Of a stretch of 64,000 bases of DNA, positions 22,439-34,830 are shown one piece after another (within the stretch, counting starts at the first letter, position 1; the number at the start of each line of letters is the position of its first letter). The notes beneath the pieces are model-generated. The model worked only from the letters and a program-made list of their open reading frames with translations. It made no database searches and had not been told where the DNA came from. Source of the stretch: Archegozetes longisetosus (taxonomy: Eukaryota; Arthropoda; Arachnida; Sarcoptiformes; Trhypochthoniidae). The stretch lies in NCBI GenBank assembly GCA_018873245.2, contig JAEMBT020000005.1, positions 9,224,001-9,288,000 on the forward strand, read 5' to 3'. Both the position numbers and the translations under genes were made by a program.

Positions 22439-24291
22439 CACATTCCACGGTTCGTAACTAGGAGTATTTGAACGCTTGTAGCTTGGTCAAAAATAGACCG
22501 ATTTTAATGCGGTTTGTTTTAAAATGTAGAAAACTGAACATAAATGTCATATCAAAATTTCCCATTTTTATCTCATGACACAAAAGATTAATTAATTTTT
22601 AAAGCAAAAGTTACATTGAAAATGAATTTTTTTGAAAATATTAAATAATATTTGAATTAATAATGACTAGAAATTAAAACTCAATATCGAGTATGACCAC
22701 CATTAGCAGCGGTAACTTCCGCCAAACGCCTGGGCATCGATTCAACTAAATCGATGAAGAATTGACGCCATCCCGGGCCACGCATTTGCTCGAAAGCGCT
22801 GGTGAGTGCAGCCACGAGGTCTTCGCGCGTGTCAATCACTGGACGGACAGAGCGAACTAATCCCTTGAGAACTGACCCGAAATTCTCAGTAGGGTTAAGA
22901 TCTGGCGAGAGACTGATAATAAAAATTATAACTAAATTAAATTAAAATAAATCAATAATTACGCTGGGTGTGGGATAACAAAGTCTTCAACAGCTCCAAT
23001 ATTTGTGTTAATCCACTCTCTCACGAAATTAGACGTGTGAACCGGGTGGTTGTCGTGGAGCAGATACACGTGGCCGTCATCGTAATGCTGATCGATATAA
23101 GGCAGAACTTTCTCCTCAAGAAATTCTGTATACGTTTGAGCGTTTGTGCGCTCTAAGATGTGGAGCTATCCCAAGCCGTGGAAACTTAAGCTTTAAAATA
23201 AATAGAAATTAATTTACAATTATTTTCCAAAACTTATTAAGCACTTACAAAAGCACAAAAGAGACAGTCAATCTGTTCGTGACATTGACTTCAGCAATGT
23301 TGCGCTCTTCATAACGGGTGTTGTTTTCGCGCCATACCCAAAGCCGACCACCTCTGGCGCTGGAGATGTGAAATTCGTCGATGAATATCACGTGAGCCCA
23401 GTTCACGAAAGTCCAGTCTATCATTAAGTTGGCGTATCGCAGTCGCGCCTCTTTGTTCCACTCTCGCAGTCGTTGCTTGATTGCGGCCACTCTTCGTCTC
23501 ACTCCTTAATATTTAAATAAAAATTAATATTTTTATATTAAATAAATAAAGATTTAATACCAGATGAACGCAGACGTAGTCTTAATGTTGTGTCTGACAC
23601 TGTTCCCAGTCTCTCATTCTCTTGAAATTTTGGTAATTGCCGCAAATCGCTGAGTGAACTCCAATTGTTTGCCAAAGCCATCGCTTGCAATGCCTAGTCG
23701 TCCTCTGGAGTGGTCTTCTTGAGCTCTCCTTGAGTTAGGCCTCGTTTGACGGACAGGAAGAGCTCGTTCTCCTCGTCAATGCGATTCCATTCAGTGAACG
23801 TATTCTTATTAATGTCTAAAACAATAATTTATTAATTAGACTACAAATAAAATTCATTTTAATTACTTACCTAATTCTCTTATTATCACCGATGACTTCT
23901 GTCCAGACCATTTCATTTGAATGAAACGCCGAAACTTTAACTCTATTTCCTCTTTAGTCAACGGCATTGCAAATCACTTGAAACAATCAAATTAAAGTAT
24001 TTGTTTGCAAATCACATTAACAGAACTCAAGAGTTTGTTTACATTTCGCAAAACATTGACTTCGGGGGTCACACACAGTGTATGTGACAATAAGAGTTAA
24101 AAATAACTGTTTTTTAAATAACTTATGTTTTTTATTTCTGGATTTTTATTTGTTGAGATAGCAAGGTGAAATTTTGATATGACATTTCTGTTCAGTTTTT
24201 CTACATTTTAAAACAAACCGCATTAAAATCGGTCTATTTTTGACCAAGCTACAAGCGTTCAAACACTCCTAGTTACGAACCGTGGAATGTG
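22439..24291. mobile_element. Tc1-like element, 1853 bp, TA target duplication
   Basis: Terminal inverted repeats of about 120 bp starting CACATTCCACGGTTCGTAAC are almost identical at both ends. TA dinucleotides flank the element at 22437-22438 and 24292-24293, the canonical Tc1/mariner target. It contains a spliced transposase gene on the minus strand (22681-23967). High TIR identity points to a fairly recent insertion. Confidence 0.93.
22681..23967 (-). pseudogene. Five-exon Tc1-like transposase with two stops
   Basis: Exons 23967-23871, 23815-23561, 23504-23249, 23190-22963 and 22912-22681 join across four introns of 50-58 bp, all GT..AG with consistent phase, to a 355-codon frame. Two in-frame stops (after TPEDD in exon 2 and after SFHGLG in exon 4) make it non-functional as read. 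Catalytic residues are visible: first Asp in HVIFIDEFHI, second in VYLLHDNHPVHTS, and Glu in SPDLNPTENF; 38 residues separate the second Asp from the Glu in this splice model, longer than the 34-35 of classic Tc1. The N-terminal part has a KEEIELKFRRFIQMKWSG helix-turn-helix-like start. The C-terminus ends ANGGHTRY, the same ending as the relic at 61686. Multiple short introns are unusual in a Tc1 transposase. Confidence 0.85.
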
Positions 24292-24612
24292 TATATTACT
24301 CAATGGACCCTTTTTTCTGCCGAAACTCAGAGGTTTATTTATACTGACTGTATCGGTCAATTCCTTGAGATTTGGCAACGCTAAATAGGACACACCATTG
24401 TGCAGACCAAGCTTGCTACTGCTATAGATGCTTAATAATTCATAAAAGCATTTTTCCAATTTTTGACCACGGATTGTTATGATTTGACTCTCCCTGGCGC
24501 GAGTCACCCCATACTTTATATGTATATTCCGTACACTGAGTAGTAGCCTCCCACAGGGATGGCCACGCTACCAGACGTGCACCATATTCTAAAGCGTAGC
24601 CGAATTTTGAAA

Positions 24613-26556
24613 AATACGATATCTTAAAGTAGATACGAATTTTTAAGGACTTAAGTCTAAAATATTAAGATTAATGTTTTGATCAACTTTCTTTGATAAT
24701 AATTAATCAATATTATAAAGCATTTTAACAAGTCGAGAAATTTATAGGTAAGCCACCGATAATCTGCCTTTTTATAATGACTACGTCATTATCGCCGGGG
24801 GTCTCGGGCGTCAAATAATCTTCGCGTTGGAGACTTAGTCAGTGGATCTTTAGCATCAACTGAACTAGTCTCCCTCGCGGTTAACGTCATAACTGGGCTT
24901 TAGATGGGTGGAATAAATTACACTAATAATATTACACAGATATAATTGAAATACACATCTCTCAGTATTAATATTACTAAAAAATTCTTTGTTTCAGAAC
25001 CTGCCCTTTAAAAGTCTTTATTTAAAACCCATACCGAGACAATGAAACCATTTCGTGTTTCATATGTGAATCTTCAAAGATTTATATCTCCTCTTAGCCA
25101 TCGTATTATTAAAAAATTCTTTTTGTTTTTGACTCTACTCTTCATAAACTTTAATTTGGTGCTCACATTGGCTTAGCGGAGAATAGGCCAAATCTGACTA
25201 ACTCCTTTCTGGATCAAAATAGTTGAAAGCGAAGCTTACAGATAATTTATCGAGATCTTATTTTAATATTATAAAAAAGTTCACAATGATATTTTGACTC
25301 TTTATTGCGTCGAAAGAGTAACGCAGCGTCAACCAGTTCTCTTATGAAAACGCAAAATAATACTTTTAGATAATACTTTTAAGTAATTTTTATCGTTTAA
25401 ACACTAAAATATAACTTCAATTTCGTAGAGCGCACTAAGCATGGCAGACCGCTAACTTAGCCTGACTAAGTTGATCTTATATCGTAATTAGATTAGGTTG
25501 GGTTGGATCAGACTTGATTAACTTAGGGGTTTCGTGCTGCACTCTAAGGAAACACTAAACCCGATCTCATAAGTTTTATGATAGAAGACTACCCTTTTAA
25601 CTCGTTCTGGATTATAATCTTAGTATTTCCTGTCATTTTAGAGTTGTAGAATCAAAAGACAACTAGCCAGAATATTCAGTTTATTTGAGAATCTTGTAAA
25701 ACTAAAGCATGATGAAAATAATTTCAAAATTATAAATATATAGGCCTTTGATGCATGTCAAATATGTATGATCTGTAATGTCTGAAATTTAAGTTATCTG
25801 TCAAGCTGAAAGATGAAATCTTCATCAGTGACTAAGAGTGTGCAGATTTTGGCTTGATGTTTATTTCTATATCTTTATACAAATATATACGATTGTGTTC
25901 TAAGTTTACTTCGTTAAGTTATAAAGAAATTCTGTGAATTATTCTCTTTGAAAATGACTATCAAATTTATGATGAGGAAGAAGCCATTGAAAAATTGTGC
26001 GTTTGTACTCTAACTTTCAGAAGTGCTTTATTGATATTCAAGTTCTAAATCTACGAATAAAAACCATTTTTCAGATTTGATACTATCTAAATATTTGATA
26101 GTAAAACTCGTAACTCAACTGTAGCTCATCCATCTATTCTAAAACTTGTGCAAGTTCTGTTTTTGATATTTTTGTGTAGACGAACTCTCAACGAATTGAC
26201 AACCATATTTTTACCGGAAAGGAAATCATTTCTTCTTTTCAACGGTGAAAATAGGATTTATCTGAAACATGGTTGAAAATTGATTTTTACTGAAAATCAT
26301 CTTAGAATTTAACTATCTTGGAACGCTAAAAATTATAGCCCGTGAAATTTTATATCTGAATATTGTATTACAAAATAGAGTGCCTGTATATTTTAAAGGA
26401 TTGTAAGTTTAAAAATAGATTTTTATTAAATCCTTATTAGTGCCTTTGGCTATACTTGGTTATGAAAATAGTCCAATTCAAACCCACAAGTCATCCTAGT
26501 TCCAACGACACTACTCATTAACTGTTCGACTTATAGTTCTTAAATTACAAAATAGT
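24613..26556. other. Intergenic, nothing recognised
   Basis: Contains a more GC-rich patch at about 24760-24910 and a short imperfect inverted repeat around 25430-25550 (TAACTTAG...TAAGTTGATC / GATCAGACTT...CTTAGG), neither with coding potential. Otherwise A+T-rich. Confidence 0.45.
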
Positions 26557-26564
26557 GAACAGAT

Positions 26565-26820
26565 ATCGTCACCTCAGTGCTATAATGCGCTAATTCAGAA
26601 AAATATTATAGAGAAATTTGAGTTTAGAATTTGAATTTAGAATCATAATTCGAAGACACTATAACAGCTGTACTCGAAACGATATATCTGGAAATCTATT
26701 TAAAAGTTTCGAGATTTGATTCAAGCAATTTATAGAGGTTTCATATCTTACTTCAAAAGTGGCATTAACTCATTCTGCGAAAATTTTCTAGTTAACCCAT
26801 TATGGCACTGAGGTGACGAT
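26565..26820. mobile_element. Palindromic MITE, 256 bp (ATCGTCACC family)
   Basis: Ends ATCGTCACCTCAGTGCTATA and its reverse complement, with most of the element self-complementary. Flanked by GAACAGAT (26557-26564) and GTACAGAT (26821-26828), an 8-bp target duplication with one mismatch. Related copies lie at 14544 and, with the same terminal motif only, at 46874. Confidence 0.85.
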
Positions 26821-26929
26821 GTACAGATTGACAAATAATTATTGATTTTCAATTCAATTCAACTTATTATCTGGACAGTGGTGTAATAGATGATAATAGA
26901 TTATAATTTATTAATTAAGAGAAGGTATA

Positions 26930-27990
26930 AAACTAATTGGTAGTAAAAAGAGATCTTATCTGATTGACGAAATTCCAAAACTTTTTAAGTTCTTTCAACT
27001 CAACATTGACTCCGTTCCATATGTTTATTCACTTATGAAATATGCTATTTTTGTATGATTGAACTTTGCCGATGAAACCTTTAGATAATGTTGATTTTGA
27101 GATTGCATTCGTTTCATGGTTTCATATGCATAAATTTTGAATCCAGACTATATATCATTCAAGGATTTATAAATGAATTTCGAGGTTTTCAAAGCTATCA
27201 GACTTTCTAATGGTATACAATCTAGTGACTTAAATAAGAGTTTAAAATGTGTATTGAATTCTAAAAAAGTTATCAAACGAACAGCTCTTTTCTGTAGGGA
27301 TTTCAACCTTTTCTTATGTTCGAGATAAGCACGTCGCCATAAACATGAGTCATAAGTAATTAGTGAAAGAATTAGTGACTTCTAAATCGTGTTCAATGTA
27401 TTAAATGAAATGCCGAGCGTGCGATAGGGCTCTAATTGATTTTAATACCTTTGATGACAAATAATTCAAATGATATTTGAAACAATTTTTTTATTTATTA
27501 CTATTTCTAATACCTTAGTTTTGTTTTAGTACTTCATTATATTTAACTGAAAAGTCTTTATTATATATGTCCTTCGCTTCGTTAACTTTAATATCAACTT
27601 ATAGAGATTTTTATCATGAAATGCAAGTGATACCATTGGCAAATAAGAGCATCACTCCTTGTACTACGATATTGAATATATCATTGATGAATATAAAAAA
27701 GACACGGCCCAACAAAGCTTCCCTGTATAACCGAATGTTCATATAGCAATTGAGTATCAAGATAGTATCAGTATCATTTTTATAATGCTCAGACATTGTG
27801 TATTATTTATGATTACTTAAGTAAAACTTAGAAATATCAGACTCTCTTAAAGCCGAGTAACTTTAACTTCGAATATAAAATTTCATGATTAACTAAATCG
27901 AAGGTCATTCAATTAACACGAAATTGAAGTATACCTCTTCACTTATCAGCTCATGCATTTTATTTTCCCATAAATTATCTACAATTATCG
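26930..27990 (-). pseudogene. Non-LTR retrotransposon reverse transcriptase relic
   Basis: The minus strand carries, in order and with several frame changes: a palm motif region with FDLVNHEILYSKLKLLGF, then LGRVFFIFINDIFN followed by MLLFANGITC (the equivalent of the YADD/FADD box with the second Asp mutated to Gly-containing NG), then YDSCLW, then KRLKSLQKRAVRLIT, and finally NIWNGVNVELKELKKFW. This order is that of the C-terminal half of ORF2 in Jockey/CR1/L2-type non-LTR elements. The endonuclease, the first half of the reverse transcriptase and a clear 3' tail are absent. Non-functional. Confidence 0.75.
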
Positions 27991-28229
27991 AATAAGAATT
28001 CTTCCAGCTTAATCATTTGCAATAAGAATTGGTAATATGATTTCGATTAAAAATGTGAAGTTTACAAAACTTGAGCTTTTTCAAATTTTTGACCATAATT
28101 AATCAATATTATCAACATTTCTCTTATAAGTACTATTTTAAAGCTAAATTTGATGAAAGTTATCAAATAATAAAGTTTAATCAATTGTAGGAAAAAGCGT
28201 CTTGCAAAATGCTTTCGTAGAACCCAGAA

Positions 28230-28420
28230 CTCGATTTGCAGGATTGTTCTGCACGATTAAGAAAATTGCGGTGGCATTAAAACCAACTACATTTCCGCTA
28301 TCGTGATTCTCTACAATGACGGCATAAAAATGACTGGAAGCACTAGGCCAGACACAAAGAGAGGATGCCCAAAACCTATAGACTTTGGCCTATCGACGTT
28401 TCCTAACGGTAATCCACTTG
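28230..28420 (+). pseudogene. Possible Tc1-type helix-turn-helix remnant
   Basis: One plus frame gives LYNDGIKMTGSTRPDTKRG followed by CPKPID, resembling the second HTH and GRPR-type linker of Tc1 transposases (..KETGSxxDRPxxGRPR). It is short and its frame breaks on both sides. It may be the start of a separate degraded element adjacent to the mariner relic at 28862. Low confidence. Confidence 0.3.
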
Positions 28421-28861
28421 TAGTCTAGGACAGGACATTCAATTATCCAGAGGAGTTTGTGAGGTCGGTGAATCGTTTAGGAAGTTACAGGCTAAAAACT
28501 AATTAAATATCAATAGCGAAAATACTTAAGGATTTCAATTAGAAATATAAAATAATTGAAGATACTTTTTAAAAAATATGTATAAAAGCTTAGGAATGTA
28601 TAGAAATGTAAAATATTTGATAATTAAGTTATATTATAAAGAAATTAAGTAATTATAAAGTAACTTGAATTATTTTAATGTAAAAAAAATAAAAAATACC
28701 AAACCTCATCAATCTTGCTCGCTATTAGTGAATTCCAAAGTCACACAAATGTCATCTAAGAACTCTGCAGGACTTGGAATCTCGTATGTGTGCCTCTCAT
28801 GTCCGAGGAACTCAAGAACGGTCATATGAGCACAACATCCGACCGTTCTTAAGTCACGCTT

Positions 28862-29345
28862 GCAGACCCACCAAAGTAAGAGCAATAATACAAGATTGGA
28901 AGGTGATGATGATCGTGGCTTTTCGTGGAAATCGGGTGTTTGCTTATCGAATTTTACTAAAAGCACATACGTCAATTTTGAAATTTATACTAATTTTTTT
29001 GAAAGAACTAATACTCCCAGAGATAAAAAGAAAGCTGGTTCAAAGTCGTATCATCTACGACAATGCGACACCAAATAAGCATAAAATAATTATGTTCTTT
29101 AAGGTGCATCAGTGGGAGGAACTAAAACACCCCCGTATAGTCCTGACTTAACCCCTGCAACTTCGATGGCATAGCGAGAATTAAGAGGCTAAATAAAGGT
29201 AAAAGATTTGCTAATGAAGTTCAACTTCAAGCTGCGTACGAAGAAGTTATAAAAGAAATAAATTTACCAAATAGCGCCACTGGTATCAGATACCTCTAGC
29301 TTCGCTGGGTCCTTGTCAACCAGACGGAAGGCGATTATATTCATC
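28862..29345 (+). pseudogene. Mariner transposase C-terminal half (CDYDG family, copy 1)
   Basis: Plus-strand reading gives TKVRAIIQDWKVMMIVAF, RIIYDNATPNKHK (second catalytic Asp), WEELKHP, then after one frameshift YSPDLTPCNFDGIARIKR and NKGKRFANE. It aligns with the copies at 34831, 39022 and 46280. The third catalytic Asp is Asn here (CNFDG versus CDYDG). The N-terminal half and first Asp are missing, replaced by unrelated sequence ending at about 28861. Dead. Confidence 0.8.
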
Positions 29346-31345
29346 AGGTATATAATTATTATTTTGCTATTAAATGTGCTATTAAAGATATGAAATTGTA
29401 ATTTTCCCTGATTCCATCTAATACTTGGTTCTACCGTAATCGCTGAGAGTGACGCGTTTCGCTGAATCCGTGCTCATTGTTTTATTGCACGTAAATCTGG
29501 CCCGTCTAATTGAGACAATAATCATTTCGAGATCTATCCAATGATGCTCATACTGTTTTGTGATAAAACAATGAGCATTTGTCCATATTTCTTCATCATA
29601 TTTCTGAACCCATGTTTAACTTAAGTCTCCAGAAAGAGCAGATGTCTCAAACACACTACTTGCGTAAGGTAGTCTTATGACTTATTTTGAGACACCTTAT
29701 GCAACCTTTCATAAAATCCTTAGTCAAATAATACGCTCTTCGCTGACTGATTGATATCATACCTTGAACTTATGAAAAACTTTTATCTACAATAAAAATG
29801 TACGCATTAAAGCATGTGTTTTTTATAAATGAAAAAATGACATTAACAAACCACTCAAAGAGGTCTAATTGCCTGAATGAAAACATGCAATCACTATCAA
29901 GAAATATTGCATAAAAACAGTGGTGTGGCTCATTTTTAGATTTATAATTACATAGATTAATTCTTGTGTAATATTTATTGAATTTAGTAAAGTTATATTT
30001 TTCACTGTTAACATAAGTTATATGAAAGTTTGCATACAGTATCTCAAAAATAAATCCCAAGACTGCTCGTAGCTAACTTGAAGCACTATATATCTTAAAA
30101 GCGTTACCGTTTCAATATTTATGACTGGTAAAAATAATTTATAAAATAATATGTCCATCCTTTAGCAATTTTTAACTGAAAGTATAACCCAATCTTTCAA
30201 GATAACGAGATATCGTCGTCTTAAAGTTCAAATTATGACTACTAAAATACGTGCCTATCGAAGCAAATGAGGACCCTTTAGAATATCATGTTTTTTCTGA
30301 ATTTAGGGCTCTTTTCTCTACTATTAAAGTCCTGTGAACTTTTAAAAGAATTTTACTGAATTTTGATATCAATAAACTGTGCATACTTGTTTTGTTCAGA
30401 TTTCTTTCACTAGCTTCTTCCTAGAATCTCGGTCATTACAACATATCCAACAGTATATATTGAAAATCTTCGATGAAACAAAGTAAATTGAACTCTCAGT
30501 ATGTAATCTACAAATATTGAGGAAGTAAATAGATAAATCGAGATTTGAATTGATACAATGAACAAGAACCTATTATGTCATTAATAGTAAGTAGATTCAA
30601 CTTTTCGATAAAACGGTATTGTCAACGAGAATTAGCTTTCGATAAAGTGGCTGTCGGTAAACTAGCTGTCTATAAACCATACTAATCCTATCTTTCGGAT
30701 TATGGCACAAAACTAAATTTTGTTCTATATTATGTAATATATCTATTAACAATAATTCAAGTTTTCTGTTTGAATTTTTATGATGCTTAGAATATTAGTT
30801 TTTATTGAAAGCATTAAGGTTGTATTATAATTATGTTGCTTCGCCCTGCTGGGAGAGCTCATGCTCACACCATATATATCAAAAGACTAGCTACTAATAG
30901 AAGATAAAATATCCCGCTTCTTGAAGCTGGTCACGTCCCATTTCAAAAATATAAGAAGGGGAAGTCATTCATACATGTTTGATGCATGATTGAACCACGT
31001 TTGAAGAGTAGAACTTAGAACACGCCCACTTAAGTCGGCAACGCCTACCAAGGTTCACTTTTAATATATTTTCAGTATAATTTATGTAAGAAATTTAAAC
31101 ACTTTTAACTTTTGCACGCTTATCACTACATACATTTGCCATATTTCCTTATACTGCACATCTAGATAGAAACCGATCGTACCACGTCTTCACTTCCAAA
31201 GCGTTATTTCTAGAGAAAGGATTTATGGTCAAAACGAATATTTTTTGGTAGTTATTTGGTTACAATAATTTTGTTATTTGGTAGCTATAACAGAAGCAGA
31301 CAAAAGAGTTGCATATTACAAGAAACTGTTATATTTTAAAACTAA
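29346..31345. other. Intergenic, nothing recognised
   Basis: Includes a small inverted repeat (GTGCTCATTGTTTTAT near 29488 and ATAAAACAATGAGCAT near 29561). No gene-like frame longer than 100 codons has a recognisable domain. Confidence 0.45.
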
Positions 31346-31360
31346 TAACTTTTTATTGTT

Positions 31361-31552
31361 TCATATGCTTAATTTTCCTCTTCTTCCGTTGAGAATATAG
31401 TTGAAGATTGAAAAACGTCGTTCAACTGCTGTAGAATTAAGAGGCGCATAAAATAGTTTCATTTTCAAGTTAATACCCGAAATATTTCTGAGCTTTTCTA
31501 AATCGAGATTTTTATTGAGACATTTCCTAGGTTTCTGTAGTATAGAGCCCAA
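31361..31552 (-). pseudogene. hAT transposase C-terminal dimerisation-domain relic
   Basis: The minus-strand frame gives LKMKLFYAPLNSTAVERRFS followed by IFNYILNGRRGKLSI. The S/T-A-x-E-R-x-F-S core and the NGRRGKL end are the signature of the hAT C-terminal dimerisation domain. It is a different portion of the protein from the fragment at 11500, and the two lie 20 kb apart, so they are probably separate insertions. Confidence 0.75.
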
Positions 31553-31799
31553 AAATGTTTTTTAACTTCCACAATGTCGAGATCTCGAAATTTCTACGAT
31601 TGACTTTCATATCAGTTATGCAAAGATAATTTTGGTCACAAAAGGGCAATTTCGAAAAATTTGGTGGTTATAACGATGTTTAGTGTTTTTTGGTAGCTTT
31701 GATACAATTAAATTCATTGAAAATGATCCTTAAGGTTTATATGAATTATTGGTATTAAATTCTGTGAAAGTAAAATTTAGGTTTGAACCAAAAACCTTT

Positions 31800-32098
31800 C
31801 TCTAGTTATTTCCAACAACTTTACTCCCAAAATCTTCAACAAAATTCTCAAATGACCTTAAAATTATCTTTTAATCTTGAGACGAGGATTTTATGTTAAA
31901 AAATGACTTAATTCTACAGAATTGTATTGGACCCTACAGAATTCAATTAAATTGAGATGAATTGAACTGTGTATAACTCAATTCTAAAGAATTCTGCACG
32001 ATTCTGTAGAATTAAGTAATTTTCTAAATAAAAATCTTCATTTCAAGATTATTTTGATGTTTTATCGAAGATTTTAGGAATAAAGTTACTGGAAATAA
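31800..32098. repeat. Palindromic MITE-like repeat, about 300 bp
   Basis: The left part (TTTCCAACAACTTTACTCCC...AATTCTACAGAATTGTATTGG) and right part are imperfect inverted copies, centred near 31960. The axis region is rich in GAATTC-type palindromes (AATTCTACAGAATT). No target duplication identified; non-coding. Confidence 0.65.
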
Positions 32099-34656
32099 TA
32101 TTCTCGAAGTAATAACTTTGCAAGTGAGGGCAAGGATCTTCTCTGATTTCTCATTTAGAAATCAGGAACGCTATTGGTTACCTCGCTATTGTTTTCGACT
32201 TTGTTTTAGCTTGAGCTTTGTGGCGTAAAATATTGACTTGTTGTCGAGTTATCTATTATTTCACTAAAATTAGTAAATAATGGCTAGGCAGCTAACTTAC
32301 TACCTCTAAGAATCCTGATTCAAACTATAAAAAATTAATTAAAATCTTATGATATGCATAACTGAAATAAGCGGACGTATCCTAAGTTCTGACTGTCATA
32401 AATCGTTTGCTCTTCAGCATGGTTCAAAAACCTATCGAACATGTGGATGCGATTTTCCCTTTCCAGGTTTTAGAGAAGAGACGTAATCAGTTTCATAGGA
32501 TTTGGTACATTATTTTCTTTTAGTGGGTAGCCTACTAGTATATATGAAAGCGTTTGTGAGAGAGAGAGAGGGGGGGTTGATATACAATATTCAATAATAT
32601 AGTATACTATCAAAAGGTTCTAACACTTAAGTGAATGTTTATTCATAAAGTTATATACTTAACTTATAAGTTATTACTAAACTTTTAGTGCTTTTAAATA
32701 CGAACTTTTATGTATTGCAATCTCTCTCTTTTATAAACGGTCTCATAATGGTGTGGGTATTACCTCTCCGAGTAGGATTTAGCAACATAACAATAGTACA
32801 ACATACGTTTGTCAAAATTGCAAGCTTTTACTAATTTTCTGCATTGATGGATTAAACTTGAACACAAGTATATTCATAGAATATTCTGAATTCTTAATAA
32901 CCAATCAAATCATTAATAAAATATCAATGTATAAAAATACATCTTGATTGACGGGAATTTCAAAGGACTCTTCAGTGTCGAATAAATTGAGAAAACAATA
33001 AATTTTTAAGTTTTATTCTTTTATTTTATGCTTTTTAGTTTGACGTCTACGTTATTTTACTAAATTATGAAATAGCTTCTTCGTAATTTTTAAAAGAATA
33101 AATAATTTATACAGAAGTTTTGTTTGTTCAACACATGTTATTATATAATAAAAATGCTTTTCACTTTCGTTTAGTTTTAGTACCTAATTAAGAGTTTATT
33201 AGTCTCATTATTGCATTTAAAAATAACTTATTGTTGCTAAGCATAAGGTTTTGGAAAGATAGTACAATGAACTAATATTTTTACATTATTTCAACTAATG
33301 CTAGAATTTTATATATGAAATATATTAGAGTTTTCTGGATAAGGTTGTAGAACCATATGGGCCTAATCACTACGATTTTTCGGGAATATTTTACTCTGTA
33401 CCCTGTCATTTAGGACGTATAAAACTTTAGTATTTGAATTCAGTATGGATCATAGTTTATTTATATATAAAAGTTATGTCTGAATTCTCTGGCCACCTAA
33501 AGTCTAGTTCAGTCAGAAAGTTAGCATTAAAGGTGCATTAAAAAAATCTAAAGTTAAAATGGTAAAGAATAAAATTTTAGTCTTGGAGTTTAGAATGTAG
33601 TATCACTCTTAAAATTTGGAAATCACAGATTCTTATTTCACCGTTTTTTAAACTTTCCATTTACACTCCTTTCACAGAGAATCACTGAAAAGTATAAGTT
33701 CTCCACATTTACTGCAAATACACTAATGAGTGCAGAATAATTAAAATGATTTATAGATCAAGTGGTAATCTGGCAATTTTCAATTAAAATCTATAAAATT
33801 AATGACAATTAATATTATTTAAGGTACAGTCCTGAGTCTGCAAGTTTTATAGATCAAGTCAGTGATCGCGAAATGTGTGAGAGGTAAGGGACCCCAAAAG
33901 TTGAAGGAGAGTCATAAAAAGATAATAAACTTATGTAGGTTTTTTACTCCATATTTAATTGCAACGTTTAGCATTAATTGGAAAAATTGTAGTATCTGTT
34001 TATAAAGAGACTCCAATTTTTTCGAAATTTTTTAAATAGCTAAAAATATTTTATGATTTAAAAAGAATCAAATAACTGTTCGTCAAAAAAATTTCCTAAA
34101 GCTTTCATTTATCAATCAGGTATTGAAAAACTATTCATTAGTAAGCTAATGAAAAGTTTATGGAGCTTTGAGAAATAACATAAAGTTCTATAAATAAAAA
34201 TTTATTTCGAAATTTTTCAGGAAATTCTCAGAAAATTATGAAATATTTCCAAACTGTATTTATTAGTGTTTTTCCTTTCTATTCCATTAATTAATAATAT
34301 ATTTTAGAGTATAATTACCATTTTTAATAAACTCATGCATTGTTTTTATTAAAATCGAGTTATTGAATCAAGAACACAATAAATTGTTACAAATTTTCAA
34401 TATTTTATTCTCTAAGAAAAAGCAGCCTTTTTTAATTGAGATGATTAAACAAAATTTGAATTTTGTTCCATATTTAGTACCTTTCAAAAGTGATGGACAA
34501 GAATCAAGATTCGACAGTGATCACATACCTAGAATACCCTCATTTCCTCGAGCTTGAGATCGGGCATGAGTATCGAGTTTTAAGAATAAGTTACTTGGAA
34601 GTCTTCAGAATTGGAACATTTCGTAATCAACTTGAAATTAAACTAATGAAAACTAC
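32099..34656. other. Intergenic with a GA/G-run microsatellite
   Basis: A (GA)n tract running into a G run lies at about 32561-32576. No transposase relic or gene was recognised; the two short overlapping frames at 34363-34675 have no known domain. Confidence 0.45.
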
Positions 34657-34830
34657 TTACAAGGGAAGTATCTGATTACAAGGTAACGAATTTTGAAAAT
34701 ATTTTTACCATGAATTATTCATGATATGAGATGATCATAAATGCTATTCAAATCGGCTGACCTGCACAAGAGCACAGTCTATTAACTTTTGAAAATTGTT
34801 AATCAATGTAAAACTCAATAGCATTTACTA

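Larger units (their letters stand above)
21560..24612. mobile_element. Foldback element split by a Tc1-like insertion
   Basis: The outer ends pair imperfectly over more than 200 bp: the right end in reverse complement matches the left end through GGAATATACATATAAA, a GTGACTTGCGCCAGGG-like string and GGTCTGCACA-TGGTGTGT. Near the centre, the segment 22258-22427 holds two tandem copies (about 85 bp) of a motif beginning GTTACCAAATCTCAAGGAATT, whose single inverted copy lies at 24294-24390. Removing the Tc1 element leaves a roughly 1.2-kb palindrome-like unit. Outer boundaries are approximate and no target duplication was identified. No transposase of its own. Confidence 0.7.

Noticed and set aside
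22968..23156. 62-codon plus frame in the Tc1-like element
   Set aside because: Exactly antisense to exon 4 of the minus-strand transposase, which has the catalytic HDN motif.
28709..28975. 88-codon minus frame with CC and HM motifs
   Set aside because: Opposite strand to mariner copy 1 and adjoining unrelated DNA; no recognisable domain.
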